Below, one piece after another: positions 1 to 8,460 of a stretch of DNA of 40,745 nt. Each line of letters starts with the position of its first letter. The first letter of the stretch is position 1. This DNA is from an uncultured Bacteroidales bacterium (GTDB lineage: Bacteria; Bacteroidota; Bacteroidia; Bacteroidales; Bacteroidaceae), in assembly GCA_902800925.1 (NCBI GenBank), contig CADCGD010000035.1, positions 1 to 40,745 of the forward strand, written 5' to 3'. A program made the translations under genes and the position numbers. A model generated the notes under the pieces. That model was given only the letters and a program-made list of their open reading frames with translations, was not told the origin of the DNA and searched no databases.

Positions 1-116
1 CGATTGATACCACGTAACATTACATGGTATATACCTGTCCCGCTTTGCTCTCTTCCAACCCTTGGCATACATTGATTGTTTAATCCAATAACGTTATAGA
101 CTTATTGCTTATTGTG

Positions 117-202
117 CGAAATCTGATTTTTCAATCAAAAACCTGTCCCTTTGATTGAAACGAAATCTGATTTTTCAATCAAAAACCTGTCCCTTTGATT
201 GA
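117..202. repeat. Two 42-bp direct repeats, each with an internal hairpin
   Basis: Identical 42-bp copies lie at 117-158 and 161-202, separated by two bases (period 44). Each contains a perfect 9-bp inverted repeat, TCAATCAAA and TTTGATTGA, around the 10-nt loop AACCTGTCCC. The string ACCTGTCCC also occurs at 34-42 outside the repeats. The stretch 1-237 shows no convincing gene. Two copies are too few to call a CRISPR array, and there are no cas genes. The 9-bp stem with a 10-nt loop carrying CTGTC resembles the palindrome at 22274-22301. Confidence 0.9.
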
Positions 203-209
203 CCAGAAT

Positions 210-239
210 AGAGACGCTCCATACGAAGCGTCTCTTTTT
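210..239 (+). terminator. Hairpin with T-run at the 3' end of deaD
   Basis: AGAGACGCT (210-218) pairs perfectly with AGCGTCTCT (227-235) and is followed on the plus strand by TTTT. The hairpin abuts the deaD stop codon. On the minus strand no T-run follows, so it is best read as a plus-strand terminator that may also protect or end the convergent deaD mRNA. Confidence 0.6.
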
Positions 240-2091
240 ATTTCTTCTTGCGAGGTTTGCGGATGGCCCAGCCTTCTTCGCTGAAGTCGGGGACTTCGCC
301 TTTCAGTTTCTTGCTGTTAGGGGCCAGAAACTGCATCCAGTCTTCTTTTTTGTAGGTCTTTTGTTCCTTCGGAGTTTTCTTCCTGGGCTCTCTTGACTCC
401 CGAGAATTTCTTGATTCCCGAGATGCTCTGGGACTACTGGGCTTGTCAACCTTGCCGCCTTCGTCGGCATCGTTGCAGCGTACGGTGCGTCCCTTGTAGC
501 GGATGCCCGTTAACTGTATCATGACCTTCTTGGCATCCTTCTCGGGTACCTCGAAATAGGAGATGGTGTCCAACAGGTCGATATGGCCTACTTCCTGACG
601 ACCACCCACAAAGCGGTTCAGCGTCTGCATCAGCTCGCCAGGATAGAAGCCGTCCTTCTTACCTAGATTGATGAACAGTTTCTTGTAGCCCTTGCTGGTA
701 GGTGTCGGCTGCTTCCGACCGCGTCCGTCTTCTCTCTTGCCTCTTCCTTCTTCCCTCTTGCTATTCACCTCCTCTATCTCTGGTGCATCGGCATAGTAAG
801 ACAGGAACTTGCCAAACTCCATCGAGACGATTTTCTTGATGAGTTCCTCTTTGTCGATATACTCAAAGTAGCGCTGGATATCCTGCATGAAGGGACCAAT
901 CTCCTCGTCGTCAACATCGGTCTTCACGATCTCATCCATCACCTTGTAGAGCTGCTTCTTACATATCTCCTCTGCCGAGGGGATGACGCCTTTCTCAAAC
1001 TCCTTGCCAATAACCTTCTCGATATTGCGAATCTTGAACTTCTCACGACTGTGGACAATGCAGATGCTCGTACCTTTCTTGCCGGCACGGCCCGTACGGC
1101 CTGAGCGGTGCGTATAGTTTTCGATGTCGTCGGGCAGACCGTAGTTGATGACGTGTGTCAGGTCGTCGACATCCAGACCACGGGCAGCGACATCGGTAGC
1201 TACCAACAGCTGTACCGTATGCTGGCGGAACTTCTGCATCGTCAGGTCGCGCTGCTGCTGGCTGAGGTCGCCATGCAGCGCCTCTGCGTTATAGCCGTCC
1301 TTGATGAGTTTGTCGGCCACCTCCTGTGTCTCTATCTTCGTTCGACAGAAGATGATGGCGAAGATGCGGGGATTGTAGTCGACGATGCGCTTCAGCGCCA
1401 GGTACTTGTCCTTGGCATTGACCATATAATAGATATGGTTCACGTGTTCGGCACCCTCATTGCGGCTGCCTACCACAATCTCCTTATAGTCGTGCAAATA
1501 ACCCTTGGCGATACGCTCTATCTCCTTGCTCATCGTCGCGGAGAAAAGCAGCGTGTTGCGGTCTTCGGGAATACCCTCCAGGATGGCGTCGATGCTCTCT
1601 GAGAATCCCATATTCAGCATCTCGTCAGCCTCATCAAGGACCACATTATATACGTTGTCCAACTGAGCGACGCCACGGTTCATCAGATCGATGAGTCGGC
1701 CTGGGGTAGCGACAATAATCTGTGCGCCCTTGCGCAGGGCACGAATCTGCTGTTCAATAGAAGCACCACCATAGACGGCTTCAATATGGATGTCGTCCAT
1801 ATATTTTGAGAAGTCGCGCAAATCATCGGCAATTTGCAGACACAGCTCACGGGTAGGCGACAGGATAAGTGCCTGCGTCTCCTTGCGACTGGTGTCTATA
1901 CGCTGCAATACGGGTATGCCGAATGCTGCCGTCTTGCCCGTACCCGTCTGGGCCAAGGCGATGACGTCGTTTCTGTTTCCTAACAAGTAAGGTATTACTT
2001 CCTCCTGTACGGGCATGGGCTGTACGAAACCCATCTCCTCAATGGCTTTGCGAATCCCTTCGCTCACACCAAGTTCTTCAAATGTTTTCAA
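238..2091 (-). CDS. deaD: DEAD-box ATP-dependent RNA helicase, DeaD/CsdA type
   Basis: This is an RNA-unwinding ATPase of ribosome assembly and mRNA turnover. It is 617 aa. The RecA-like core carries AQTGTGKT (motif I), PTRELCLQ (Ia), DEAD (II), SAT (III) and HRSGRTGRAG (VI). After a charged linker near residues 440-460 comes a DbpA/CsdA-type RNA-binding domain (KLFINLGKKDGF to about residue 550) and a basic tail rich in Ser-Arg-Glu. The start is a TTG inside a 10-bp tandem duplication (2081-2100). An in-frame stop lies three codons upstream and the next Met is too far inside the core, so TTG is the only reasonable start. The gene lies 25 bp downstream of the SpmA/B-like gene on the same strand and is probably cotranscribed. 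The linker stretch around 731-772 is purine-rich on the coding strand and resembles the repeat-derived insertions seen elsewhere in the window. Confidence 0.95.
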   Translation of the reverse strand: MKTFEELGVSEGIRKAIEEMGFVQPMPVQEEVIPYLLGNRNDVIALAQTGTGKTAAFGIPVLQRIDTSRKETQALILSPTRELCLQIADDLRDFSKYMDDIHIEAVYGGASIEQQIRALRKGAQIIVATPGRLIDLMNRGVAQLDNVYNVVLDEADEMLNMGFSESIDAILEGIPEDRNTLLFSATMSKEIERIAKGYLHDYKEIVVGSRNEGAEHVNHIYYMVNAKDKYLALKRIVDYNPRIFAIIFCRTKIETQEVADKLIKDGYNAEALHGDLSQQQRDLTMQKFRQHTVQLLVATDVAARGLDVDDLTHVINYGLPDDIENYTHRSGRTGRAGKKGTSICIVHSREKFKIRNIEKVIGKEFEKGVIPSAEEICKKQLYKVMDEIVKTDVDDEEIGPFMQDIQRYFEYIDKEELIKKIVSMEFGKFLSYYADAPEIEEVNSKREEGRGKREDGRGRKQPTPTSKGYKKLFINLGKKDGFYPGELMQTLNRFVGGRQEVGHIDLLDTISYFEVPEKDAKKVMIQLTGIRYKGRTVRCNDADEGGKVDKPSSPRASRESRNSRESREPRKKTPKEQKTYKKEDWMQFLAPNSKKLKGEVPDFSEEGWAIRKPRKKK

Positions 2092-2116
2092 ATGTTTTTA
2101 TTTAATATAATAATGT

Positions 2117-3349
2117 TTATGCAAAGAACAGGTAACAGATGGCAATAGCTGCCAAAATACCTGCCAAGTCAGCCAGCAGTCCACAGGTGACGGCATGGCG
2201 CGTCTTCGAGACACCCACCGAACCAAAGTAGACAGCCAGAATATAGAAGGTGGTGTCTGTCGAACCCTGGAAGACTGACGACAGGCGACCCACAAACGAG
2301 TCGGCACCATAGGTTGTCATGGCATCCACCATCATGCCACGGGCACCACTGCCCGACAGCGGTTTCATCAGTGCGGTAGGCATGGCGTCTACCCATTGTG
2401 CATCGACACCACAGGCGTCGACACAGGCGCGCAGTCCTCCAATGAGCATATCCATGGCACCACTGGCACGGAACACGCCGATTCCAACGAGGATAGCCAC
2501 CAGATAGGGGATGATGCGGACGGCAGTGGTGAAGCCTTCCTTGGCGCCCTCGATAAAGGCATCGTAGACGTTCACCTTCTTGCGGACACCCGCCACGATA
2601 AATCCGGTAATGATGGTCATCAGCAGGATGTTGGCCACGGTGGTGCTCCAGCGGTTCATCGCCTCAGAATCCATCTGCGAGAAGCCCCAAATAACGGCAG
2701 CCACCAACGTACAGGCGCCACCCAGCGTCAACAGCATGGTACGGTTCAGCAGGTTGATGCGCTGAAACAGGGAGGTGACAATGATGCCCACAATGGTGGA
2801 GAAGAATGTCGCCAATAGGATTGGGATGAAGATGTCAGTCGGCTGGGCTGCACCCATCTGTGCACGATAGACCATGATACTCACGGGAATGAGCGTCAAT
2901 CCGCTAGTGTTCAGCACCAGGAACATAATCATCGGATTCGAAGCAGTGTCTTTTTTGGTGTTCAACTCCTGCATCTGCTCCATGGCCTTCAGTCCCAGAG
3001 GGGTAGCGGCATTGTCGAGTCCCAGCATGTTAGCAGCGATATTCATAAAGATACTACCCGTTACGGGATGTCCCTTGGGAATATCTGGGAAGAGCTTGGT
3101 GAAGACGGGTGATAGCAGGCGTGCCAACACGTTGACCACACCACCCTTCTCGCCAACTTTCATCACACCCATCCACAGCGACAGCACACCTGTCAGACCC
3201 AACGAGATCTCAAAGGCGGTCTTAGACGATGAGAACGTAGAGTCCATCATGGCTGGGAAGACGTCATAGTCACCCCAGAACAACAGTTTCACCGCTGCAA
3301 TGACAAATGCAACGAGAAAAAAAGCTACCCAGATATAATTCAGTACCAT
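2117..3349 (-). CDS. Nucleoside-recognition (Gate) domain membrane protein, fused SpmA/SpmB type
   Basis: The 410-aa polytopic membrane protein has two Gate-type halves. The first carries NMLGLDNAATPLGLKAM (near residue 110) and the second carries MKPLSGSGARGMM. This matches the fusion of spore maturation proteins SpmA and SpmB common in non-sporulating Bacteroidetes, where the function is unknown and a transport role is assumed from the fold. About ten hydrophobic segments are visible. A TACCTTTG box (minus strand, 3365-3358) ends only 8 nt before the ATG, so the gene may have its own near-leaderless transcript; no clear -33 element was seen. It lies 37 bp from the upstream LruC gene and 25 bp from deaD, so read-through is also likely. 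Confidence 0.88.
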   Translation of the reverse strand: MVLNYIWVAFFLVAFVIAAVKLLFWGDYDVFPAMMDSTFSSSKTAFEISLGLTGVLSLWMGVMKVGEKGGVVNVLARLLSPVFTKLFPDIPKGHPVTGSIFMNIAANMLGLDNAATPLGLKAMEQMQELNTKKDTASNPMIMFLVLNTSGLTLIPVSIMVYRAQMGAAQPTDIFIPILLATFFSTIVGIIVTSLFQRINLLNRTMLLTLGGACTLVAAVIWGFSQMDSEAMNRWSTTVANILLMTIITGFIVAGVRKKVNVYDAFIEGAKEGFTTAVRIIPYLVAILVGIGVFRASGAMDMLIGGLRACVDACGVDAQWVDAMPTALMKPLSGSGARGMMVDAMTTYGADSFVGRLSSVFQGSTDTTFYILAVYFGSVGVSKTRHAVTCGLLADLAGILAAIAICYLFFA

Positions 3350-3357
3350 AGTGGCAG

Positions 3358-3365
3358 CAAAGGTA
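3358..3365 (-). promoter_or_regulatory. Candidate -7 box (TACCTTTG) before the SpmA/B-like gene
   Basis: This matches the Bacteroidetes TAnnTTTG consensus and sits 8 nt upstream of the start codon. No TTTG was found 19-21 bp further upstream, so it is a half-match. Confidence 0.4.
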
Positions 3366-3386
3366 ACAACTATTTGATACTAATTT

Positions 3387-5633
3387 CTACCACTCAATAA
3401 CCTGACCCTTAACCGGAGACTTGTACCAGTCTGGATTGCTGTCCATGTCAGCGCCCCACTTACCAAACAACGTATAAGCATCACTGATATTGGTACGCTC
3501 CTTAGCCCAGAACCACTTGCCTTCGTCATTACCAGAGACTATGACACGGAAAGGAGTCTCACCAGCCTTTGGACCACCCACAGTAACAATCTCACCACTA
3601 CTTCTGGTCACCTGGATATTGATATTCAGATCGGCAGGAGACTTACCCTGTGGCACGTTTACTGTTCCCAATACAGCAAGAGGCATCTTAACGAACTTCT
3701 TGGTATTGTCACCAAATGAACCATACTCATGTACCTCGTTACCAATCTGGACATTGTCACAGAATACTTTCTGCAACAACGTACCACCAATGGCACAAAG
3801 TTCTACAGTCGAAACGTTGTTCTCATCGGGTGTACTGACACGCACCACCACATCGTTGAAGTCGAAGTCATCGCTTGTTCCAAGGTCCTCGAAAGCGAAG
3901 TAGGTATAACTCTTAACATTTTCACGCTTGCCACCGCTGCCCTTGAAACCGGGGTTACACGTTCCTGACTCGACATCATAGGTAGTACCGAGGTTGCTGA
4001 CCTTGTCGACAATGGCGTTCTCTCCCAGATGATAGTGAGGGCAGGAGCCTATGCCGCCATTAGCCTTGGCAGCATCACTGGTACCATCGAGATAACCCTG
4101 TGGGAAGTGGTATGTATCATAGGCAACAACGAGGTAATTGAAATAGTTGGCCATGAAGTTATTGGGATTGCTGGGATCGGCCATCACAATCTTATCAGCA
4201 TGGAACACAGCATAACCATTGGCACTCGTCTTAGGACCATAGATACCATAAATGTCCTTGGTAATGTCCATCTTCGCCTCGTCGTTGACCTGGAAGACCG
4301 ACTGAGCCCCCATCCAGATGTAAGAGGGTCCGTCCATCCACAGTTTCTCTGTGACAACACCTGCACCAGCATCCATCTTGAATCCGTTTCTGTCCAAATT
4401 ATCACCCAAGTCGATGTAGAAAGTGTCGTCGACCGTCAACTTACAGTTATTGATAACATTGGGGCTACCAGCAGTATAGTTAAAATTGCCCGTATGGTAG
4501 TCGCCATCGTTCTGCCAAGTACAGTCGTTGCTATTGACGATGGTATTGTTATTAACTACAAAGTGACCACCTGCAACGTTGAGTATGTGGCCAGAACCCT
4601 CCACGGTGACATCGCCACCAGTGACATTAAGAGTCCCTTCGTTGATAATCTCTGAACCTGCGTTGAACACATGCAGGCCACCCTTACAGGTCAGAATATT
4701 TTGGTTATAAATTCCACCATTGTTATAAGGACCAGTCATGCCCTCAACGATGACGGTACCCTGGTTGTAGATTATCACACCAGCAGACAAATTCTGATCG
4801 AACGTAACAATAGCACCCGGGGCTACATACATGGCATGATTGCCCGCTAGTTTATAACTGAACGTCTGTGTAAAATGCACATTAGCACCTGGCAGGATGT
4901 AGTAGCGCACAGCAGAGGCTGCATCTGACGGATTGCTGAATGTCAGGTTGCGTTCACCGTCGATATAGTAATATGCATTGCCATTGTATGGGTTCAAATT
5001 GTGATTCTTCCCTTCAGGCAGATAATAGTTGGTAATTGTAGAAGTGTGAGCGTAATATTCGTTAGCCGAATAGATATTTTCTGTCGGCATAGCCATAGCA
5101 TAATCGCTATCATCGGGACGTGCTGTTGTGAACGTGTGCGAAGATTTGATTATTCGGCGCGCAGCACGAGCACCAGCTGGTTCAGACGATGTGTAGAACT
5201 GAGCCTTAATAGTAGACTCTGTTGCATCAAAAGCCAACACATCAATCACGTTGCCTGCTTCGTTAAATACGGCGGCATATAACATTATTACGTCCGACGG
5301 TTTAGAAATGGTGATATCCACAGCTGTACCTGCACTCACTTTCGTCTCTGCAAGATAGGCTGCATCAACATTGGTCAGCGGATCGACCGTAAAGACACGC
5401 ATTATACCAGACTTCGCACTAGTCAGATTAATCTGGGTTGTCACTGCCGTATTCCACGTCTGGCGCGAATCGACATTCTGTCCGCCCATGACAATGTTTT
5501 TGAAATTGGAAGCATACTCTTCCGCATCACGCTGTGTAGCATCATTTGTCTGGAACCATGCATCGTGAGAACAACTGACAGTTATTATGGCCACTCCTAA
5601 AAGGGCGACTCCTTTCATCAAATACTTTTTCAT
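3387..5633 (-). CDS. LruC domain-containing lipoprotein (paralogue 1)
   Basis: The 748-aa protein begins with a lipoprotein signal peptide ending in the lipobox TVSC (Cys21), so it is predicted to be anchored in a membrane, probably the outer one. The middle part is rich in Asn, Gly and Thr and looks like beta-rich repeats (NVINNCKLTVDD, DIYGIYGPKTS). The C-terminal third carries the LruC/DUF4842 signature FEDLGTSDDFDFNDVVVRVS. The family is widespread in Bacteroidetes and Leptospira; its function is not established. The neighbouring divergent gene at 5781 encodes a paralogue that matches over the whole middle region. A strong TTTG-N20-TAACTTTG promoter lies just upstream. No T9SS C-terminal sorting domain is evident. 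Confidence 0.88.
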   Translation of the reverse strand: MKKYLMKGVALLGVAIITVSCSHDAWFQTNDATQRDAEEYASNFKNIVMGGQNVDSRQTWNTAVTTQINLTSAKSGIMRVFTVDPLTNVDAAYLAETKVSAGTAVDITISKPSDVIMLYAAVFNEAGNVIDVLAFDATESTIKAQFYTSSEPAGARAARRIIKSSHTFTTARPDDSDYAMAMPTENIYSANEYYAHTSTITNYYLPEGKNHNLNPYNGNAYYYIDGERNLTFSNPSDAASAVRYYILPGANVHFTQTFSYKLAGNHAMYVAPGAIVTFDQNLSAGVIIYNQGTVIVEGMTGPYNNGGIYNQNILTCKGGLHVFNAGSEIINEGTLNVTGGDVTVEGSGHILNVAGGHFVVNNNTIVNSNDCTWQNDGDYHTGNFNYTAGSPNVINNCKLTVDDTFYIDLGDNLDRNGFKMDAGAGVVTEKLWMDGPSYIWMGAQSVFQVNDEAKMDITKDIYGIYGPKTSANGYAVFHADKIVMADPSNPNNFMANYFNYLVVAYDTYHFPQGYLDGTSDAAKANGGIGSCPHYHLGENAIVDKVSNLGTTYDVESGTCNPGFKGSGGKRENVKSYTYFAFEDLGTSDDFDFNDVVVRVSTPDENNVSTVELCAIGGTLLQKVFCDNVQIGNEVHEYGSFGDNTKKFVKMPLAVLGTVNVPQGKSPADLNINIQVTRSSGEIVTVGGPKAGETPFRVIVSGNDEGKWFWAKERTNISDAYTLFGKWGADMDSNPDWYKSPVKGQVIEW

Positions 5634-5670
5634 TTAGCTAAACTATTTAAACAAGTCTTGTTTTCGGCTG

Positions 5671-5702
5671 CAAAGTTAGCAATTATTTCGTTAAATATCA
5701 AA
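5671..5702 (-). promoter_or_regulatory. Consensus Bacteroidetes promoter for LruC gene 1
   Basis: On the minus strand TTTG (5702-5699) is followed after exactly 20 nt by TAACTTTG (5678-5671). This is a full match to the -33/-7 consensus and would give a leader of about 30 nt. Confidence 0.8.
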
Positions 5703-5742
5703 TATTTTACTATAAAAATGTGCTAGTTAGGATTTTTTTGCT

Positions 5743-5750
5743 TAACTTTG
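5743..5750 (+). promoter_or_regulatory. -7 box (TAACTTTG) for LruC gene 2
   Basis: TAACTTTG lies 30 nt before the start of the divergent LruC gene. The expected -33 position (about 5719-5722) reads TGTG, so only the -7 half is convincing. The two LruC genes are therefore expressed from separate, back-to-back promoters about 65 bp apart. Confidence 0.6.
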
Positions 5751-5780
5751 CACCCGAATATCGATATCATTTAATTAAGT

Positions 5781-8363
5781 ATGCGCATGAAGAAGTCTTT
5801 TTGGATTGCTATGGGTTTGCTGTCGTTGGGAGTAACATCATGTAAAGATGATGTGTCTTTCGACCAAGCGACCTATGACGAACTAATCAGCAAAGCCTTT
5901 CCCGTTCAGAATGTTGACCCTAACCACCAGTGGGAAACTGTTAGTGTGGCCAATACTGCCATCAGCGTTAACACTGGGACGAAGGATACCTATCAGGTAA
6001 AGATTTACAGTCAGAACCCCATCGGTTTCCAAGGAACACTGAAGTTGCTGGGTGAAGGACGTGTCACTGACGGTAGCACCTTGAACATGAAAATCAGTTA
6101 TCCGGTGGCTCAGACATGGGCCTACGTCACCTTGTTTGATTCGCAGAACTACATGTCTGTATACCCTGCGCTAATAAAAGACGGACTATTGGAGGTAGAC
6201 ATCAACAATGTACAGACCATCAATGCGTCTCGCCGTGCAGGCATCGAACCTTCCTTCCAATTTGCACCAGCACCGAAGGATGAGGATTTCGCAACAGCTA
6301 TACCCGCAGACGCTCTTTTCGCCAGTCAATATGGAAACGACACGAAGGACACATTCCATAATTACAAGCTGGCAGAAACATCAAATAAGCAGGAGTTAAA
6401 TTTCTACAATGGTAATTTTGCTCTATATGTTAGTGGCACCAAGACTGTGAAGTTCACCAATCCTGGTAATGGAGCCAAGAACATGATATTTTACGTGTTG
6501 CCAGGAGCAAATTTAACGTTTGCAGACAATTGCTTTAATTTGAATGCTATCAGCGATAGTAATTTTAAGATGTATGTTGCAAATGGTGCAAAGGTAACTT
6601 TCAGCGCAGGCTTGCAAAGCTACATGATGCTTTACAATAGAGGAGAAATATATGTCGATGGCAACTCCTATAAGCCGGGCATCTATGGTCCTGGAGTTTT
6701 TTATAACGAAGGTACATTTACCATTAAAGGTGCTCAAGGGTATTATACGGCTAATATGAATATAAACAAGCCATTGACGCTTAACAACAGCACGTCACAG
6801 TTTATCAACATAGGAACGCTTAATTGTGGTGGTGTTTGCGTAGAAGGCTCTGCTCATTTTGTCAATTACGGAACTGTCAATGCGACAGACGGAACTGTTG
6901 TTAATAGCAATGACTGTTCATGGGTTAATGACGGAACCTATACAACTGGCACTTTTATCTACAATGCAGGTAGCACAGATGTCATCAATAACTGCAAACT
7001 GATTTGTACCGAGAAGTTTCGTATCAATCTGGGCGACACTGACAAGAATAGCTTCCAGCTCAATGGTGGAGCATCTGTTGTCACCAAGGACTTTGAGGCT
7101 GCAGGTCCTACTTTTATCAAAATGGGATCAAATTCGTTGTTCCACGTCACTGGTACCGCCAAGTTCTCTATCAACAAGGATACATATGGTATTTATGGCC
7201 CATCTACAGGTGCAGAAGCCGTATTCCAGGCCAAAGCCATTGAGCGTCTGAACAGTTGGGAGACCAACCAATGCTTCTCCGCTAACTACTTCGGACACCT
7301 CTACGTAGCTACTGACAGCCACTTCGCTTTTGGTTACTCTGACAAATCTGCTGCACAACAAGCTGCTGGCGAGGTTGGGGCACAGCCATACTACCGCTTG
7401 GACGCAGCATCTGGTGCAAAGATGGCAACATATAATGGTGCCAAGGCTGAATTGTCCGATGCCGGTTGTGGTGCAGCATACTCAGGTAAGCCAGACACAG
7501 AAGAGCGTGAAGAGACGCCAATGTCTTACCGCTACTGCTTCGAGGACAACTTCCCCGATGCTGGTGACTATGACTTCAACGACGTGGTGCTGACCGTTAC
7601 ACCTAAACTCAACGACAAGACACTGACCATTAAAGTCAGTCTCGACGCTGTAGGTGCTACTGAGAACGTTGCTGCAGCAATCCGTCTAACCAACGTCAAG
7701 AGCACGGATTTGGCGAGCTATACCGTCACCCAAGGCTTCGCATCGCCAGAAGATGCAGGTGGTTTGGGAAGCTATGACAACATTGATACTAGGGAGACTT
7801 TCCTCAAAGAAGACCAGAAGCCCAACAACACCAGCAATATGGTTATCGTACTCTTCAAGGATGCCCACTGGGCTATCAATCCTCAGAAGACCTCAACTGG
7901 TGCAGTAGAGCGTACTTTCTTCAATACCGTAAAGCCTGGCGATTACTACGAAAGAAATGTAGATGTCAAGACAGCCACCTATACGCTGGTATTCAATGAT
8001 GCTGACCGGGCAAAGACTATGCTCGCACAGAACTCCTACGACGTGTTCATCGTAGAACCTTACAACGGTGCATACTGGGAGGTACATACCGTACAGAATG
8101 GCTTCAAGACCCAACAGGTGCTGACTGGCCCCAAGCCCGAACCCGGTTATTCAAATGCCTATGGTAGCAATATGCCTTGGGCTATCATAGTACCTGGCGA
8201 TTTCAAGTATCCCTATGAATGGCAGATTATTGGCACCCGCAGCGGTGGCGTCCTCTCAGGTGCCTATCAGACAGCCGGACACTCATTTGCAGAATGGGCA
8301 GAGAACAGCGAAGATGCCCAAGACTGGCATCTCTTCCCCACTAGCGGTCTGGTCTACGAATAA
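5781..8363 (+). CDS. LruC domain-containing lipoprotein (paralogue 2)
   Basis: The 860-aa protein has a lipoprotein signal peptide with lipobox GVTSC. Its beta-rich central region matches paralogue 1 closely (VVNSNDCSWVNDGTY against IVNSNDCTWQNDGDY; DTYGIYGP against DIYGIYGP). The LruC signature reads CFEDNFPDAGDYDFNDVV near residue 595. The acidic DxDFNDV core could bind calcium, but that is inference. A second ATG lies two codons downstream (5787) and could be the true start. The gene ends before a strong intrinsic terminator, which separates it from the T9SS operon. A cell-surface or envelope role is likely from the lipobox; no function is proven for the family. Confidence 0.88.
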   Translation: MRMKKSFWIAMGLLSLGVTSCKDDVSFDQATYDELISKAFPVQNVDPNHQWETVSVANTAISVNTGTKDTYQVKIYSQNPIGFQGTLKLLGEGRVTDGSTLNMKISYPVAQTWAYVTLFDSQNYMSVYPALIKDGLLEVDINNVQTINASRRAGIEPSFQFAPAPKDEDFATAIPADALFASQYGNDTKDTFHNYKLAETSNKQELNFYNGNFALYVSGTKTVKFTNPGNGAKNMIFYVLPGANLTFADNCFNLNAISDSNFKMYVANGAKVTFSAGLQSYMMLYNRGEIYVDGNSYKPGIYGPGVFYNEGTFTIKGAQGYYTANMNINKPLTLNNSTSQFINIGTLNCGGVCVEGSAHFVNYGTVNATDGTVVNSNDCSWVNDGTYTTGTFIYNAGSTDVINNCKLICTEKFRINLGDTDKNSFQLNGGASVVTKDFEAAGPTFIKMGSNSLFHVTGTAKFSINKDTYGIYGPSTGAEAVFQAKAIERLNSWETNQCFSANYFGHLYVATDSHFAFGYSDKSAAQQAAGEVGAQPYYRLDAASGAKMATYNGAKAELSDAGCGAAYSGKPDTEEREETPMSYRYCFEDNFPDAGDYDFNDVVLTVTPKLNDKTLTIKVSLDAVGATENVAAAIRLTNVKSTDLASYTVTQGFASPEDAGGLGSYDNIDTRETFLKEDQKPNNTSNMVIVLFKDAHWAINPQKTSTGAVERTFFNTVKPGDYYERNVDVKTATYTLVFNDADRAKTMLAQNSYDVFIVEPYNGAYWEVHTVQNGFKTQQVLTGPKPEPGYSNAYGSNMPWAIIVPGDFKYPYEWQIIGTRSGGVLSGAYQTAGHSFAEWAENSEDAQDWHLFPTSGLVYE

Positions 8364-8384
8364 ACGACAATACGCAATATTTAG

Positions 8385-8416
8385 ACAAAACCCTTCCTAT
8401 TTTGGAGGGGTTTTGT
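8385..8416 (+). terminator. Intrinsic terminator after LruC gene 2
   Basis: A 13-bp stem (8385-8397 with 8404-8416, one G-T pair) closes the 6-nt loop TATTTT; the descending arm ends in TTTTGT. It isolates the T9SS operon from upstream transcription. Confidence 0.85.
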
Positions 8417-8460
8417 TATATCCAATACAATAAATAAGGTGTAACGTCGTTATAAACTAC

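Noticed and set aside
117-202. CRISPR array
   Set aside because: Only two repeat copies with a 2-base spacer, and no cas genes nearby.
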